A stretch of DNA of 64,000 bases from Devosia litorisediminis (GCF_018334155.1 NZ_JAGXTP010000001.1:1054001-1118000); one strand, 5' to 3'; shown: positions 9,741 to 18,063, numbered from the stretch's first letter. Program-made: numbers and translations. The notes: generated by a model from the sequence alone, not told the origin.

Positions 9741-11323
9741 CAGTCGCGATTGAAGCTGAGGTTTTCGGGCCGCAGGTCCATGTAGTAGAACGTGTACGGC
9801 TGCCAGTTCACGTCCTTGGCGACGCCATAGGTCTCGAGCGGCTGATAAAGGATCGTGCCGGGGGCATCGGTCTTCCACAGCTCGAGCATTTCCCAAGCCG
9901 CCTGCTGGCGCGTTTCGAGATCAACCGTGCTTTGCAGTATGGCCCCCAACTCGTTGAAACGGGCGAGGTTTTCTGTGCCAATCCAGCTCTTGTTCGCGCG
10001 CTGGGCGCTGCCAAATGGCCCCCAGACATTCCACAGGCCGCCGACCGGGTCGGGATAACGTGTCGAATTGGACCAGGTCCGGACCTGAAGCGTTGAAGGG
10101 TCGATGCCAGAGAAGCTCTCGACAACGTTGAGTTCGACGTTGAGGCCGATTTCCTTCCACATCTCGATGATCGCCTGCGCGGCGGGCAGCGAGTTCAGAT
10201 AGTAGTTGGGCTGGGTTGTGTAGCGGATGAGCTCGCCATTGTATCCAGCCTCGGCCAGTAGCGCCCTGGCGCGGTCGGGGGCGTATTCGAGCCCGACATG
10301 GTCAGGATTATACATGTCGCCGTATTCGGGGTACTGGTGCCCGTTCGGAACCACGGCCTGACCGCCCCAAAGCGCCTGATTGAGGAGCTCGCGGTCGATG
10401 CCCAGATTCATGGCCTGGCGGATCCGGATATCGTCAAGGACGGTGTCGGTGACGTTGTAGACCAGCACATGGGAGTTCGCCAGAACCACCGAGCGCGTCT
10501 CGATGTCATCATACCCGTTAATCTGGTCGATCTGGTCCGGTGCAACATTGGTGACAATGTCGAATTCGCCAGAGACCAGGCCCGCAACACGGGTCGAGGG
10601 CTCGGGGACCTCGCGGAAGGTCACCGAAGCGGCTGTTGGCATGCCGCCGAAATAGTCATCGAAAGCAACAAGGTGGATGGCCTCGTCAGCCTTGTAGCTT
10701 TCAAGCATGTAGGGGCCGGTGCCGACCGGGAACATCGGCACGCCACCATCGGTTGCCGCCTTGGCTTCCCAGTCTGCCTTGTTGACCACCCAGGATGCCC
10801 AGGATGCCAGACGCTGTTCCAGCAGCGGATCGGGTGCCTTGGTGACAAAGCGCACGGTAAGGGGATCAACGGCCACAACTTCGTCAAGCACGGAGAAATA
10901 GGCCGGGCCTTCGGGAAGCAGCGCATTCTCGCCGCTGAGGCGCTGTGGCGAGAAGGTAAAAACGATGTCTTCGGCGGTCAGGGCGGCACCATTGTGGAAG
11001 GTAACACCCTCGCGCAGCTTCACTTCCAGTGTCAGATCGTCGATGCGGCTCCAGCTTGTGGCCAGGCCCGGAATCAGGGTGGAGCCGCCGCCGCCTTCTG
11101 CCGAGAGAAAGTCGCGTCGGATCAGCGTGTCGAAAATGCTGTAATTGACGCGGGTGCCAACATTGGAAAGCTCTTTGCCTGGTTCGAGCGTTGCCGGCAA
11201 ATCGGCTACGCCAACAACCAGATCATGTCGATCCTGCGCGAATGCCAGAGACGAGCATGTGGTAAGGAGCAGTGCTGCCGCTACCTTCGTGAGGTTCGTT
11301 GAGAACTTGCGAGTAAATGGCAC
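9740..11323 (-). CDS. ABC transporter solute-binding protein, family 5 (peptide/nickel type)
   Basis: This 527-aa periplasmic protein has a Sec signal peptide (basic start, hydrophobic run to about residue 27, likely cleavage after 'SLAFA') and a full-length family 5 binding domain. Family hallmarks include 'VTFHNGAALTAEDIVFTF' and 'GTGPYMLESY'. It is the first gene of the operon and sets its specificity. It starts at GTG 11323 with an AAGGGGG ribosome binding site 7 nt upstream. The ligand is unknown; the co-encoded phosphodiesterases suggest a glycerophosphodiester or similar organophosphate instead of a peptide. Confidence 0.9.
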   Translation of the reverse strand: MPFTRKFSTNLTKVAAALLLTTCSSLAFAQDRHDLVVGVADLPATLEPGKELSNVGTRVNYSIFDTLIRRDFLSAEGGGGSTLIPGLATSWSRIDDLTLEVKLREGVTFHNGAALTAEDIVFTFSPQRLSGENALLPEGPAYFSVLDEVVAVDPLTVRFVTKAPDPLLEQRLASWASWVVNKADWEAKAATDGGVPMFPVGTGPYMLESYKADEAIHLVAFDDYFGGMPTAASVTFREVPEPSTRVAGLVSGEFDIVTNVAPDQIDQINGYDDIETRSVVLANSHVLVYNVTDTVLDDIRIRQAMNLGIDRELLNQALWGGQAVVPNGHQYPEYGDMYNPDHVGLEYAPDRARALLAEAGYNGELIRYTTQPNYYLNSLPAAQAIIEMWKEIGLNVELNVVESFSGIDPSTLQVRTWSNSTRYPDPVGGLWNVWGPFGSAQRANKSWIGTENLARFNELGAILQSTVDLETRQQAAWEMLELWKTDAPGTILYQPLETYGVAKDVNWQPYTFYYMDLRPENLSFNRD

Positions 11324-11387
11324 TATGCGCCCCCTTCGTTGTTGAATGGGGTGCTGCTACGGTACCGCTATTACGTAAAGGCGACGG

Positions 11388-11413
11388 TGCAATGTCAGTT
11401 TGGTGACATTGCA
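11388..11413. promoter_or_regulatory. Perfect 10-bp palindrome, candidate operator of the ABC/phosphodiesterase operon
   Basis: The arms TGCAATGTCA and TGACATTGCA are exact reverse complements around a 6-nt centre. The site lies 65 nt upstream of the GTG that starts the solute-binding protein, in a 284-nt spacer holding no gene. This size and position fit a dimeric repressor or activator site. It is not a Pho box, which is a direct repeat. The binding protein is unknown. Confidence 0.5.
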
Positions 11414-11607
11414 GGCCGCTGCCAGTGCTTGCCTCGGCTGATCTGGGTACCGCCACCAGAATTTTGGTTGAGCAGATTCCGGGCTGCCCAGCACAGGTCC
11501 TGCCTTTTCCCGCACTCTGGTGGGCCCTCGCCGCTAGGACCGACGCGGTTTGAGTGGTCCGCGCCGTGTCGCTCTGACCGCCCTGAAGCTGTGCTGCAGT
11601 TGCCGCG

Positions 11608-12666
11608 CTATTTCTGGCGCAGGTTTTGGCGCCATTGGTCGAGAAAAATCCGGCGTTTGTGCTGGTCCATGCCAGCCAGCAGAATGGGTGACAGGGCGAT
11701 GGGGCGCAGGCTTGATGGTCCGCCACCGGGCAGATCGAAGTCGGCGCCATCGGCTCCGCCGATCCTGACCACCAGTCGGGCCTCGCTCAGCGCGGTCTGG
11801 CCGGCGCTGGAGAGCAGAAAGTCGATGAAGCCGCCAGCAGCGCCGACATTTTTTGCGTGTTTGGGGATCAGCGCTGCGCGGGACAGGACCAGCGCGTAAT
11901 CGCTGGGCGCCCGTACGCCGATGCGCGGGTCCTTGTCGGCGCGGGCCAGCGCATAGGAACCCAGCACATTATAGGCGATCAGGTACCGGCCATCGGCCAC
12001 CGCGTCGATCAGTTCGGCCGAACAGCAGGTGGCCACAGCGCCCGAACGGCCAAAAGCTTCAAGCAGCCGACCAAAAGTGTTGGCCTGCAGGGAGTCCATG
12101 AAGGCGAACAGATAGCCCAGACCAGAGGCTTCGATATCATAGGTGGCGACGCGGCCGACAAAGCGGGAATCGGCGGGGCGCAGCAGGTCGATCAGGTCAA
12201 AGCGCGACAGGGGCACTTCGTCCGGCGCCACCAGCTGGATGTTGTAGATCAACACCGCAGGTTCCTCGGTGATGCCGAAGATCTCGTTGCGCCAGTTGCG
12301 CGCGGCCGGCAGGGCGTCCGTGGCGGGCGATCTGTGCGCCACCGCGCAGCCATTGTTGACCAGCTGGACCTGCAGATCGACAGCCGAGCTGATGACCAGA
12401 TCGGCGCTGCCGCTGCCTGCCGCGCAATGGCTGGCCGCCAGTGTCGCCAGATCGTTTGAGCCCCACTGCTCATAAGCAATGGCCAGATTGGGTCGACTGG
12501 CCAGAAAGTCGAGCATGACCGGCGCGAAGACGCCGATATCGGTGGTGCTGCGCACGATCAGTGTTTCGGTTGCCGTGGGCAGGCCGAATACCGCGGAGTC
12601 TTCCTGAGCCAGGCAGGCGGTGCAGGCCATCATGGCAACAAACAGGGCCGAGACGATGCGGTTCAT
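11608..12666 (-). CDS. Periplasmic solute-binding protein (iron/PgtC-like type) of a two-component operon
   Basis: This 352-aa protein has a signal peptide (cleavage likely near 'TACLAQ') and a type II periplasmic binding fold. Features include 'LIVRSTTDIGVFAPVMLDFL' near the N-terminus, 'DLVISSAVD' and 'YNVLGSYALA'. No permease or ATPase is encoded beside it. Its start overlaps the sensor kinase stop by 4 nt (ATGA), so it is translated with the kinase. This order (regulator, kinase, binding protein, divergent transporter) recalls Salmonella PgtABC/PgtP, where PgtC takes part in signalling. A role as ligand-binding accessory sensor is inferred from that. Confidence 0.8.
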   Translation of the reverse strand: MNRIVSALFVAMMACTACLAQEDSAVFGLPTATETLIVRSTTDIGVFAPVMLDFLASRPNLAIAYEQWGSNDLATLAASHCAAGSGSADLVISSAVDLQVQLVNNGCAVAHRSPATDALPAARNWRNEIFGITEEPAVLIYNIQLVAPDEVPLSRFDLIDLLRPADSRFVGRVATYDIEASGLGYLFAFMDSLQANTFGRLLEAFGRSGAVATCCSAELIDAVADGRYLIAYNVLGSYALARADKDPRIGVRAPSDYALVLSRAALIPKHAKNVGAAGGFIDFLLSSAGQTALSEARLVVRIGGADGADFDLPGGGPSSLRPIALSPILLAGMDQHKRRIFLDQWRQNLRQK

Positions 12667-14078
12667 GGCGCGCGCTCCTCGTGCTGCAGCGGGATCGTCA
12701 GGCTGATGGTGAACCCGGTATTGGAGGCGATATCGACCGCCATCGTTGCGCCATGGGCATGGGCCACGGCGTGAGCGATGGACAGACCAATGCCGGTGCC
12801 GCTGGTGCGGTGCTGGTCGGCCGACAAAAAGCGCTGTCCGAGCAGGTGCGCTTGCTCGGCCGTCATGCCCTTGCCCTGATCATGCACGGTCAACACCGCC
12901 TGACCGCCCTGGCACAGCACGGCGATGGTCACTCTGCCAGCCCCATGCTGGAGCGCATTGCTGATCAGGTTCTTGACCGCCTCTTGCAGCGACAGGGCAT
13001 CTCCGGCGACCCATGCCGCCGTCTCGCACAGGTCAAGATGCAGTCGCCCGGCTTCAAAGATCGCCCCATCATCAAAGACCTCGGCGGCGGCCATGGCGAC
13101 GCGGCGCAAGTCGATCCTTTTGTGGGCGGCGCTATCGCCGCGATGGATGACCAGTGCGCGGTTCAGCATCTGATCGGTCAGGCGGCTGAGGCCGACCGAG
13201 CGGGTCAGGATCTTGCTGACGATCTCGGACTGGCGGTGTGGGTCCTGTTCCTCGGCGGCTAATTGGGCCTGCGCCCGCAAGGCGGAAATCGGCGTGCGCA
13301 ATTGGTGCGCGCTGTCGGAAATCAGGTTCTGCATGCCATCGATCTGGCGGTGCAGGCGGGTGATGAACCGGTTGATCGCATCGACGATGGCGCGCAGTTC
13401 GCGCGGCACCGCGATATCGAGCGGGGTGAGGTCCTTGGGGTCACGTGCCAGCAGGTCCTGACCGATGCGTTTAAGCGGCACCAGGGCCGAGCGGATCGAG
13501 AAAACGGCAAGGGCAACCATGCCGATCCCGGCCACGGCCAGCATCATCCAGGCATTGCGCGCGATATCCCAGGCCAGAGCCTGACGGGCAATGGTAGTGT
13601 GGGCAACAATGGTGGTCACGGTGCCGCTGAAGCCGCGTTCGGCGAAGTGCCGTCGCACGGCCACCAGCCGGACCGGGTCGCCGGCAAATGTGCCATCGAA
13701 GAAGCTGAGATCGGTGTCGGTGGGGGGCAGCGCCAGATCGTCGTAACCGGTCAGGGTCACGCCCTGGGGGTCGATAACGCGATAGGCAATGCGATCTTCG
13801 GGCGCCAGAGCGAGCAGTTCCAGCGCGGTCACCGGCAGATCCACCAGCGGATCGCCTTCAACGATGGAAATCGAGGCCGAGATCTGGTTGGCCGCGCCCA
13901 CCAGCAGGCGGTCAAAGGCATTGCGGGCGGCCTGATGGCCATAGGCCAGCGCCGCAGCGGTGACGATGATGCCGCCGGTCATCAGGATCAGCCCAATGGC
14001 CAGAAACAGGCGGGAGGCCAGGGACAGTGGGCGGCCATTGCGGGCCCCGATATGCCGAAATGCGCTATTGACTGGCAA
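12663..14078 (-). CDS. TctE-like sensor histidine kinase
   Basis: This kinase is about 471 aa. The first membrane helix lies near residues 20-45, followed by a periplasmic sensor domain of about 140 residues and a second helix ('MMLAVAGIGMVALAVF'). HAMP-like, HisKA ('SDSAHQLRTPI', phosphoacceptor His) and HATPase ('NLISNALQHG', 'GTGIGLSIAHAV') domains follow. It matches the TctE/BctE family that controls tricarboxylate uptake. No ATG is suitably placed. A TTG at 14078, overlapping the regulator stop by 14 nt, gives the family length; the true start is uncertain. It should phosphorylate the adjacent TctD-like regulator. Confidence 0.87.
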   Translation of the reverse strand: MPVNSAFRHIGARNGRPLSLASRLFLAIGLILMTGGIIVTAAALAYGHQAARNAFDRLLVGAANQISASISIVEGDPLVDLPVTALELLALAPEDRIAYRVIDPQGVTLTGYDDLALPPTDTDLSFFDGTFAGDPVRLVAVRRHFAERGFSGTVTTIVAHTTIARQALAWDIARNAWMMLAVAGIGMVALAVFSIRSALVPLKRIGQDLLARDPKDLTPLDIAVPRELRAIVDAINRFITRLHRQIDGMQNLISDSAHQLRTPISALRAQAQLAAEEQDPHRQSEIVSKILTRSVGLSRLTDQMLNRALVIHRGDSAAHKRIDLRRVAMAAAEVFDDGAIFEAGRLHLDLCETAAWVAGDALSLQEAVKNLISNALQHGAGRVTIAVLCQGGQAVLTVHDQGKGMTAEQAHLLGQRFLSADQHRTSGTGIGLSIAHAVAHAHGATMAVDIASNTGFTISLTIPLQHEERAP

Positions 14079-14787
14079 AGAGCTGATATCCCAATCCGCG
14101 CAGGGTCTTGATCGACACTTCGCCCCCGTCCAGCTTCTTGCGCAGCCGGGCGACATAGATTTCGACAGCGTTCAGGCCGACATCGCCCTGATCGAACGAA
14201 AAGATGCGCTCAAATATCTGTTCCTTGGAAATGACCCGGCCACGGTTGATCAGCAGCGCCTCAAGCACACCAAATTCGCGCCGCGTCAAATTGATCGGCT
14301 GCCCGCCCAGGGTCACGACGCGCCCGGCAATATCGACTTCAAGATCCGCATAGGTGATTGTCGAGCCTTCGGAGGGATCGCGCTGCGCCCGTCGGGCCAG
14401 GGCGCGTACACGCGCTTCAAGCTCACGCAGATCAAAGGGTTTGACGAGATAGTCGTCGGCACCGCGATCAAGCGCGGCCACACGGTCATCGACCTCGAGC
14501 CGTGCCGTCAGCATCAGGATGGGGGTGGTGACACCCTGTCGTCGCTGGTCGGCGAGCAGCGACAGACCGTTGCCGTCGGGCAGGTTGATATCGAGGATGA
14601 TCACGTCATAGCGCTGCAGGGCCAGCAGGTCATCGGCGGCGACCCGCGTCAGCGCATGATCCACCGCATCGCCGCGCCGGCCGAAGCTGGCGACGATGGC
14701 ATCGGCGACATCGTGAGTGTCCTCAACCAACAGAATGCGAATGATGTGCGCCCTCCCAAGCGTGTGCGCAATTGAGCGCTTATGCAC
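14065..14787 (-). CDS. TctD-like OmpR-family response regulator
   Basis: This regulator has an N-terminal receiver domain ('ILLVEDT', phosphoacceptor Asp in 'VIILDINLP', conserved Lys in 'YLVKPFD') and a winged-helix DNA-binding domain ('LTRREFGVLEALL', 'VEIYVARLRKKL', 'TLRGLGYQL'). It is the first gene of the minus-strand regulator-kinase-binding protein operon and is divergent from tctC, its probable target. The first in-frame ATG (14787) adds about 15 residues before the receiver. A GGGAGGG ribosome binding site sits instead 8 nt before an ATT at 14742, exactly where relatives have the ATG of 'MRILLVEDT', so the real start may be ATT. Confidence 0.9.
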   Translation of the reverse strand: MHKRSIAHTLGRAHIIRILLVEDTHDVADAIVASFGRRGDAVDHALTRVAADDLLALQRYDVIILDINLPDGNGLSLLADQRRQGVTTPILMLTARLEVDDRVAALDRGADDYLVKPFDLRELEARVRALARRAQRDPSEGSTITYADLEVDIAGRVVTLGGQPINLTRREFGVLEALLINRGRVISKEQIFERIFSFDQGDVGLNAVEIYVARLRKKLDGGEVSIKTLRGLGYQLFASQ

Positions 14788-14826
14788 GGGGCTTGCAAGC
14801 CCAATGCCCGAAGTGGGGCGACGACA

Positions 14827-14860
14827 GCTTGATGACAGGTTGGCCTGTTAGAGATCAAGC
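14827..14860. promoter_or_regulatory. Nested inverted repeat in the tctD/tctC divergent promoter
   Basis: An outer pair GCTTGAT / ATCAAGC encloses an inner pair ACAGG / CCTGT with a TTGG centre. The repeat lies about 50 nt upstream of the tctC start and 40-85 nt upstream of the regulator start, in the only spacer between the divergent operons. It is a natural candidate for the TctD-like regulator site; the assignment is inferred. Confidence 0.5.
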
Positions 14861-14910
14861 AGGCCCGCAAGACCGGTAATCGGCGGCGGGCACAAAATGA
14901 GGAGATTCCG

Positions 14911-15903
14911 ATGAAGCTGCTTTCCGTGGCGAAAGCCACTTTTCTGGCTGCTGTGCTCAGCGCGGCTGCTTACGCGCCGGCCGCCATGGCGTTCGAGGCC
15001 AACAATACCGAATGCATTGCGCCAGCGGGCGCAGGCGGCGGCTGGGACTTCACCTGCCGTCAGGTTGGCAAGGCTCTACAGGATCTCGATCTGATCCCGG
15101 GCACCATGCAGGTGACCAATCTGGCAGGCGGTGGCGGTGGCGTGGCCTTCGCTGAAGTCGTCAACAAGCGCAATGGCGAAGACAATCTGATCGTGGCGGC
15201 CTCTTCGGCAACCTCGACGCGTCTGGCCCAGGGGGCTTACCCCGGCAATGACATGAGCCAGGTTCGCTGGCTGGCTTCGGTCGGTGCCGATTATGGCATC
15301 ATCGCGGTAGCCAAGGATTCCGATATCAACACGCTTCCCGAGCTGCTCGACATGATCAAGGCTGATCCAACCAGTGTCTCGGTCGCCGGTGGCTCCGCTG
15401 TGGGTGGCTGGGATCACCTCAAGGTGCTCATCGCGGCCAAGACGTCGGGCATTGATGATGTGCGCAGCGTCAAATATGTGGCGTTTGACGGCGGTGGTGA
15501 GGCTGTGACCCAGCTTCTGGCCGGCAGCGTGCAGGCATTTACCGGCGATGCGTCCGAAGCCAAGGGTTTCGTGGATTCCGGCGATATCAAGGTGATTGCC
15601 GTGCTGGCGCCTGAGCGTCTCGAAGGCGACTTCGCCTCCTACCCAACCGCCCGCGAGCAGGGCGTCGACGTGATCGGTGCCAACTGGCGCGGTTTTTACG
15701 GCCCCGGCGACATGTCTGACGAAGCCTATGATTTCTGGGTTGAGCAGATCGGTGCCGTTTATGACTCGGCCGAGTGGAAAGACACCATGGCGGCCAATGG
15801 TCTGGCGCCGCTCGACCTGCGCGGCGCTGACTTCGAGGCCTTTGTGGCCGAATCCGTGTCCAGCATCTCGACCCTGTCCAAGGAAATCGGCCTGATCGAA
15901 TAG
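14911..15903 (+). CDS. tctC: Tripartite tricarboxylate transporter substrate-binding protein
   Basis: This 330-aa periplasmic protein has a signal peptide ending near 'PAAMAFE'. It belongs to the TctC/BugT family, with the characteristic 'CIAPAGAGGGWDFTCRQVGKAL' N-terminal motif region and a full-length binding domain. It captures citrate or a related carboxylate and delivers it to TctAB, which use an ion gradient. The start ATG follows GAGGAG with good spacing. A hairpin with a T run directly after the stop may reduce transcription into tctB and tctA, which would favour excess binding protein. The exact ligand is unknown. Confidence 0.92.
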   Translation: MKLLSVAKATFLAAVLSAAAYAPAAMAFEANNTECIAPAGAGGGWDFTCRQVGKALQDLDLIPGTMQVTNLAGGGGGVAFAEVVNKRNGEDNLIVAASSATSTRLAQGAYPGNDMSQVRWLASVGADYGIIAVAKDSDINTLPELLDMIKADPTSVSVAGGSAVGGWDHLKVLIAAKTSGIDDVRSVKYVAFDGGGEAVTQLLAGSVQAFTGDASEAKGFVDSGDIKVIAVLAPERLEGDFASYPTAREQGVDVIGANWRGFYGPGDMSDEAYDFWVEQIGAVYDSAEWKDTMAANGLAPLDLRGADFEAFVAESVSSISTLSKEIGLIE

Positions 15904-15919
15904 ATCACGCCACATCCGG

Positions 15920-15950
15920 GGCCCGCGCATCGCGGTGCGGGCCTCGTTTT
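15920..15950 (+). terminator. Terminator-like hairpin between tctC and tctB
   Basis: The stem GGCCCGCGC / GTGCGGGCC (one G-U pair) with a 6-nt loop is followed by TCGTTTT. It lies 16 nt after the tctC stop, within the operon. A partial (attenuating) terminator that keeps TctC in excess over the membrane subunits is the likely role. Confidence 0.6.
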
Positions 15951-15997
15951 GCTGACCCCATGGGGGTCATGGTGTCATGTCGCAGGAGGGGGAGCCG

Positions 15998-16438
15998 ATG
16001 AGGAATTCCAGCGATCGTCTGCTCGGAATTGCCGGTCTGGTGCTTTCGGGACTTATTATTTGGGGGGCTTTCCTGATCAAGGAGAGCTTTATCCAGGACC
16101 CTCTGGGTCCACGCGCCTTTCCGATTGTCATTGCTGTTGTTATCGGGCTCGCCTCGGCCACCATTCTGGTGCGGCCCGATGAAGAACCCGTCTGGCCCGC
16201 ACTGCCGCGGCTGCTCGAAATCGGCGTCGCCGTGGTCGCGCTGATTGCCTATGCCCAGTTCCTGCCCATTGTCGGCTTTGTGCTGTCGACCGCGGTTTGC
16301 GGCGGGTTTCTGTCCTGGCGTCTGGGCACCCCGCCACTCAAGGCGGCGCTGGCCGGGCTGCTGATTTCAGGCGGCATCTTCCTGGTTTTCCGGATCATCC
16401 TTGGCCTTTCCCTCGCCAGAGGGCCCTGGGGTTTCTGA
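15998..16438 (+). CDS. tctB: Tripartite tricarboxylate transporter small membrane subunit
   Basis: This 146-aa protein has four predicted membrane helices and the TctB-type 'DPLGPRAFP' segment after the first helix. TctB is the small membrane subunit that works with TctA. The ATG at 15998 is preferred over the one at 15977 because a strong AGGAGGGGGAG ribosome binding site lies between them, a few bases before 15998. It is followed 24 nt later by tctA. Confidence 0.9.
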   Translation: MRNSSDRLLGIAGLVLSGLIIWGAFLIKESFIQDPLGPRAFPIVIAVVIGLASATILVRPDEEPVWPALPRLLEIGVAVVALIAYAQFLPIVGFVLSTAVCGGFLSWRLGTPPLKAALAGLLISGGIFLVFRIILGLSLARGPWGF

Positions 16439-16462
16439 CCCCGGCTAGAAAGACATAAAGAC

Positions 16463-18004
16463 ATGGATTCTCTTCAATCTCTCGCCGACGGCTTTCTGAT
16501 TGCCCTGACCTGGCAAAATCTTGGACTGGCCCTGATCGGCTGCCTTCTGGGCACAATTATCGGGGCTCTACCGGGGCTCGGGCCCTCCAATGGCGTCGCC
16601 ATCATGATCCCCCTGGTGTTCACACTGGGGCTGCCCGCCACGCCTGCGCTGATCCTTTTGACCAGCGTCTATTACGGCGCCATGTATGGCGGGCGCATAT
16701 CCTCTATCCTGCTCAACATACCCGGTGACGAGCCGGCGCTGATGACCACGCTGGATGGCTATCCCATGGCCCGCAAGGGGCAGGCGGGTGAGGCCCTGTC
16801 GATCTCGGGGATTTCCTCGTTTGTGGGCTCGTTCTTTGCCACCTGGGGATTGGTGTTTCTGGCGCCGCAGCTGGTCAAGGTTGCGCTGCTGTTCGGGCCT
16901 GCGGAGTATTTCGCGCTGTTTACGCTGGCCTTTGCGACCCTGGGTGGTCTGGCCAGCCGCAATCAGGCCAAGGCTGCCTTTGCCGCCGCGCTGGGGCTGG
17001 CGATCGCGCTGATCGGCGTGGATGGCCAGACCGGCGTGCCGCGCTTCACCTTTGGTGAAGTCCACTTCTATGACGGCATCGACTTCCTGGTCGCCATTGT
17101 CGGCATGTTCGCGCTCTCGGAGGTTTTCACCTTCCTTGAACACCGTGGCACGGCCAAGGCAACAGGCGGCGACGGGACCGTCAAGCTGGGCCGTATTACC
17201 CCGCCAGTTGCGATGCTGAAACAGACGTCTGGCTCCATGGCCCGCGGCACTGTGCTGGGCTTTATCGCTGGCGTACTGCCCGGCGCCGGTGCGTCGCTGG
17301 GTTCGTTCATCGCCTATTCGTTCGAGAAACGTCTCAAGGACAAGAACGGCACGTTCGGCAAGGGCGATCCGCGCGGTGTCGCGGCACCCGAGGCGGGCAA
17401 TAATGCGGCCGCCGGTGGTGCGCTTGTGCCCATGCTGGCCTTGGGCGTTCCCGGCTCGGGCACGACCGCCGTGCTGCTGGCCATGCTGCTGGCGCTCAAC
17501 ATTACACCCGGCCCCTTGCTGTTCCAGAACAATCCGGATGTGGTCTGGGGCCTGATCGCGGCGCTGTTCATCGCCAACTTCATGTTGCTGGCGCTCAATA
17601 TTCCCATGGTCGGGTTCTTTGTGCGCCTGCTGATGATCCCGCCGCGCTATCTCATGCCGGGCGTCGCGATGATCTCGTTTGTCGGCATTTACGGTGTGTC
17701 AGGCTCGACATTTGATCTGATGGTGATGATCGCCTTCGGTGTCCTGGGTTGGGTGCTGCGCAAGCTCGATATTCCGCTGGTGCCGATCATTTTGGGCGTA
17801 TTGCTCGGCGATCAGATGGAGAAAAACCTGCGGCGCGCCATGACCATTTCGGATGGTGATGTGATGACGCTGGTCGCTTCGCCACTCTCGATCGCGCTGT
17901 GGACGATGGCCATTGTCGGTTTCATCCTGCCGGTGATTGTGGGCCGCTATCTGCGTCCCAAGATCGCCGATAAGGATGACGTTGAAGGCGCCGATCCCGA
18001 CTGA
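16463..18004 (+). CDS. tctA: Tripartite tricarboxylate transporter large permease
   Basis: This 513-aa polytopic membrane protein has about 11-12 helices. The conserved TctA motifs are 'GALPGLGPSNGVAIMIPL' near the N-terminus and 'GVLPGAGASLGSFIAY' with 'GVPGSGTTAVLL' in the second half, reflecting the inverted repeat of the fold. Length and motifs are complete. It forms the secondary-transport channel fed by TctC. A stem-loop 29 nt after the stop ends the transcription unit. Confidence 0.94.
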   Translation: MDSLQSLADGFLIALTWQNLGLALIGCLLGTIIGALPGLGPSNGVAIMIPLVFTLGLPATPALILLTSVYYGAMYGGRISSILLNIPGDEPALMTTLDGYPMARKGQAGEALSISGISSFVGSFFATWGLVFLAPQLVKVALLFGPAEYFALFTLAFATLGGLASRNQAKAAFAAALGLAIALIGVDGQTGVPRFTFGEVHFYDGIDFLVAIVGMFALSEVFTFLEHRGTAKATGGDGTVKLGRITPPVAMLKQTSGSMARGTVLGFIAGVLPGAGASLGSFIAYSFEKRLKDKNGTFGKGDPRGVAAPEAGNNAAAGGALVPMLALGVPGSGTTAVLLAMLLALNITPGPLLFQNNPDVVWGLIAALFIANFMLLALNIPMVGFFVRLLMIPPRYLMPGVAMISFVGIYGVSGSTFDLMVMIAFGVLGWVLRKLDIPLVPIILGVLLGDQMEKNLRRAMTISDGDVMTLVASPLSIALWTMAIVGFILPVIVGRYLRPKIADKDDVEGADPD

Positions 18005-18032
18005 TCGTACGGCCAAGGGTCTGACAGACAAG

Positions 18033-18063
18033 AGGGCGCCGCATCACACGATGTCGGTGCCCT
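18033..18063 (+). terminator. Stem-loop after tctA
   Basis: The inverted repeat AGGGCGCCG / CGGTGCCCT (one G-U pair) has a 13-nt loop and lies 29 nt beyond the tctA stop. There is no clear T run, so termination may be weak or factor-dependent. Confidence 0.45.
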
